7,047 nt of DNA from assembly GCA_946886475.1 (NCBI GenBank), contig CAMPIQ010000173.1:1-7047 (forward strand). The letters are read 5' to 3'. Position 1 is the stretch's first letter; every line of letters begins with the position of its first letter. The notes under the pieces were generated by a model. That model was not told where the DNA came from. It was given only the letters and a program-made list of their open reading frames with translations, and searched no databases. This DNA is from an uncultured Chitinophagales bacterium. Lineage in GTDB: Bacteria > Bacteroidota > Bacteroidia > Chitinophagales > Chitinophagaceae. Shown in pieces: positions 6,440 through 7,047 of this stretch. Both the position numbers and the translations under genes were made by a program.

Positions 6440-7018
6440 ATGGCAGTAGATATAAAAGACCTGCTTACAGTTACTTTTACACTGTTTGCCATTATAGATA
6501 TCATTGGATCTATTCCAATTTTAATTTCATTGAAAACGAAACTGGGCGGCATCAGGGAGTTCCGGGCTACATTGATCTCAGGAGGGATGATGATCTTTTT
6601 CCTGTTTATAGGGGAACCGTTTTTAAATCTTCTGGGCCTTGATGTCAGTTCATTCGCCGTTGGAGGTTCCATTGTGATTTTTATACTTGGTTTGGAAATG
6701 GTACTGGGAGCTGAATTTTTTAAAAGTGAAAAAGACGTTAGGGCTTCAACTGTTGTTCCTATTGCTTTTCCTTTGATTGCAGGATCGGGCACGCTTACTA
6801 CCATTATTTCACTTAAAGCAAATTATACCCAGACAACCATACTGCTGGCCATACTTATCAACCTGGTAATTGTTTTTGTTGCACTAAAATCGTTAAGGTT
6901 AATTGAAAGGATACTGGGACCTGCCGGCCTGATTGCAGTGAGGAAGTTTTTTGGCGTAATATTGCTGGCCATCGCAGTAAAGATCTTTGCAACAAATGCC
7001 CAGGGACTGATAAAATAG
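6440..7018 (+). CDS. MarC-family integral membrane protein
   Basis: A 192-residue protein of the MarC/UPF0056 family, inner membrane proteins with about six helices whose function is unsettled; the early link of E. coli MarC to multiple antibiotic resistance was not upheld. Hydrophobic segments lie near residues 7-30, 44-66, 72-91, 107-126, 132-150 and 168-186. The family signatures are LFAIIDIIGSIPILISL (15-31) and VPIAFPLIAGSGTLTTI (106-122). Length is typical for the family. A longer reading from GTG at 6401 would add 13 polar residues, overlap the btuB-like stop by one base and include the promoter-like box, so ATG at 6440 is preferred. It follows the btuB-like gene by 38 bases on the same strand; read-through from the riboswitch transcript is possible, but no functional link to B12 is known. 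Confidence 0.9.
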   Translation: MAVDIKDLLTVTFTLFAIIDIIGSIPILISLKTKLGGIREFRATLISGGMMIFFLFIGEPFLNLLGLDVSSFAVGGSIVIFILGLEMVLGAEFFKSEKDVRASTVVPIAFPLIAGSGTLTTIISLKANYTQTTILLAILINLVIVFVALKSLRLIERILGPAGLIAVRKFFGVILLAIAVKIFATNAQGLIK

Positions 7019-7047
7019 TTCAAAGTTCATAGTCGGGTGTTTTTGAA
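7019..7047 (+). other. Short non-coding tail after the marC-like gene
   Basis: Only 29 bases remain after the stop. TTCAAA at 7019-7024 and TTTGAA at 7042-7047 are complementary, but the stem is short and A/T-rich with a 17-base loop, so no terminator can be called. Whatever follows is cut off by the window edge. Confidence 0.3.

Noticed and set aside
6415..6804. Minus-strand open frame of 129 codons
   Set aside because: It is antisense to the MarC-family gene, whose membrane segments and family motifs clearly identify the coding strand.
7019..7047. Possible terminator from TTCAAA and TTTGAA
   Set aside because: The stem is only six A/T-rich pairs with a 17-base loop and no U-run visible within the window.

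Overview
The window looks like chromosomal DNA of a Bacteroidota bacterium, most likely Chitinophagaceae or a close relative. The grounds are TAnnTTTG-type -7 promoter boxes, start codons with A/T-rich leaders and no clear Shine-Dalgarno sequence, moderate GC content, and proteins that read like Chitinophagaceae homologues. This placement is an inference from style and recall; no search was run.

The layout is two divergent transcription units around a control region at about 3996-4445. Leftward (minus strand) lie an APC-family amino acid permease (3995-2616), a PLP-dependent Cys/Met-metabolism (trans-sulfuration family) enzyme (2614-1454), and a TolC-like outer membrane efflux protein (1424 to beyond the left edge). 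The first two are separated by a single base, the second and third by 29 bases, so they may be co-transcribed. Rightward (plus strand) lie a consensus promoter, a complete cobalamin riboswitch (about 4075-4316), a roughly 130-base leader with two hairpins, a BtuB-like TonB-dependent receptor (4446-6401), and a MarC-family membrane protein (6440-7018) with its own promoter-like box.

The best supported biology is a B12-responsive uptake gene: the riboswitch should sense cobalamin and lower expression of the BtuB-like receptor when the vitamin is abundant. The leftward permease and PLP enzyme suggest import and breakdown or conversion of an amino acid, plausibly sulfur-containing. Their position back to back with a B12-controlled gene could reflect the link between cobalamin and methionine metabolism, but the riboswitch is on the other strand and cannot act on them in cis as an RNA. 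TolC and MarC appear to be neighbours rather than partners.

No mobile element, CRISPR array, tRNA or rRNA was seen. Nothing here is clearly a new system. The points most worth checking are the riboswitch expression platform and the unusual active-site signature of the PLP enzyme.
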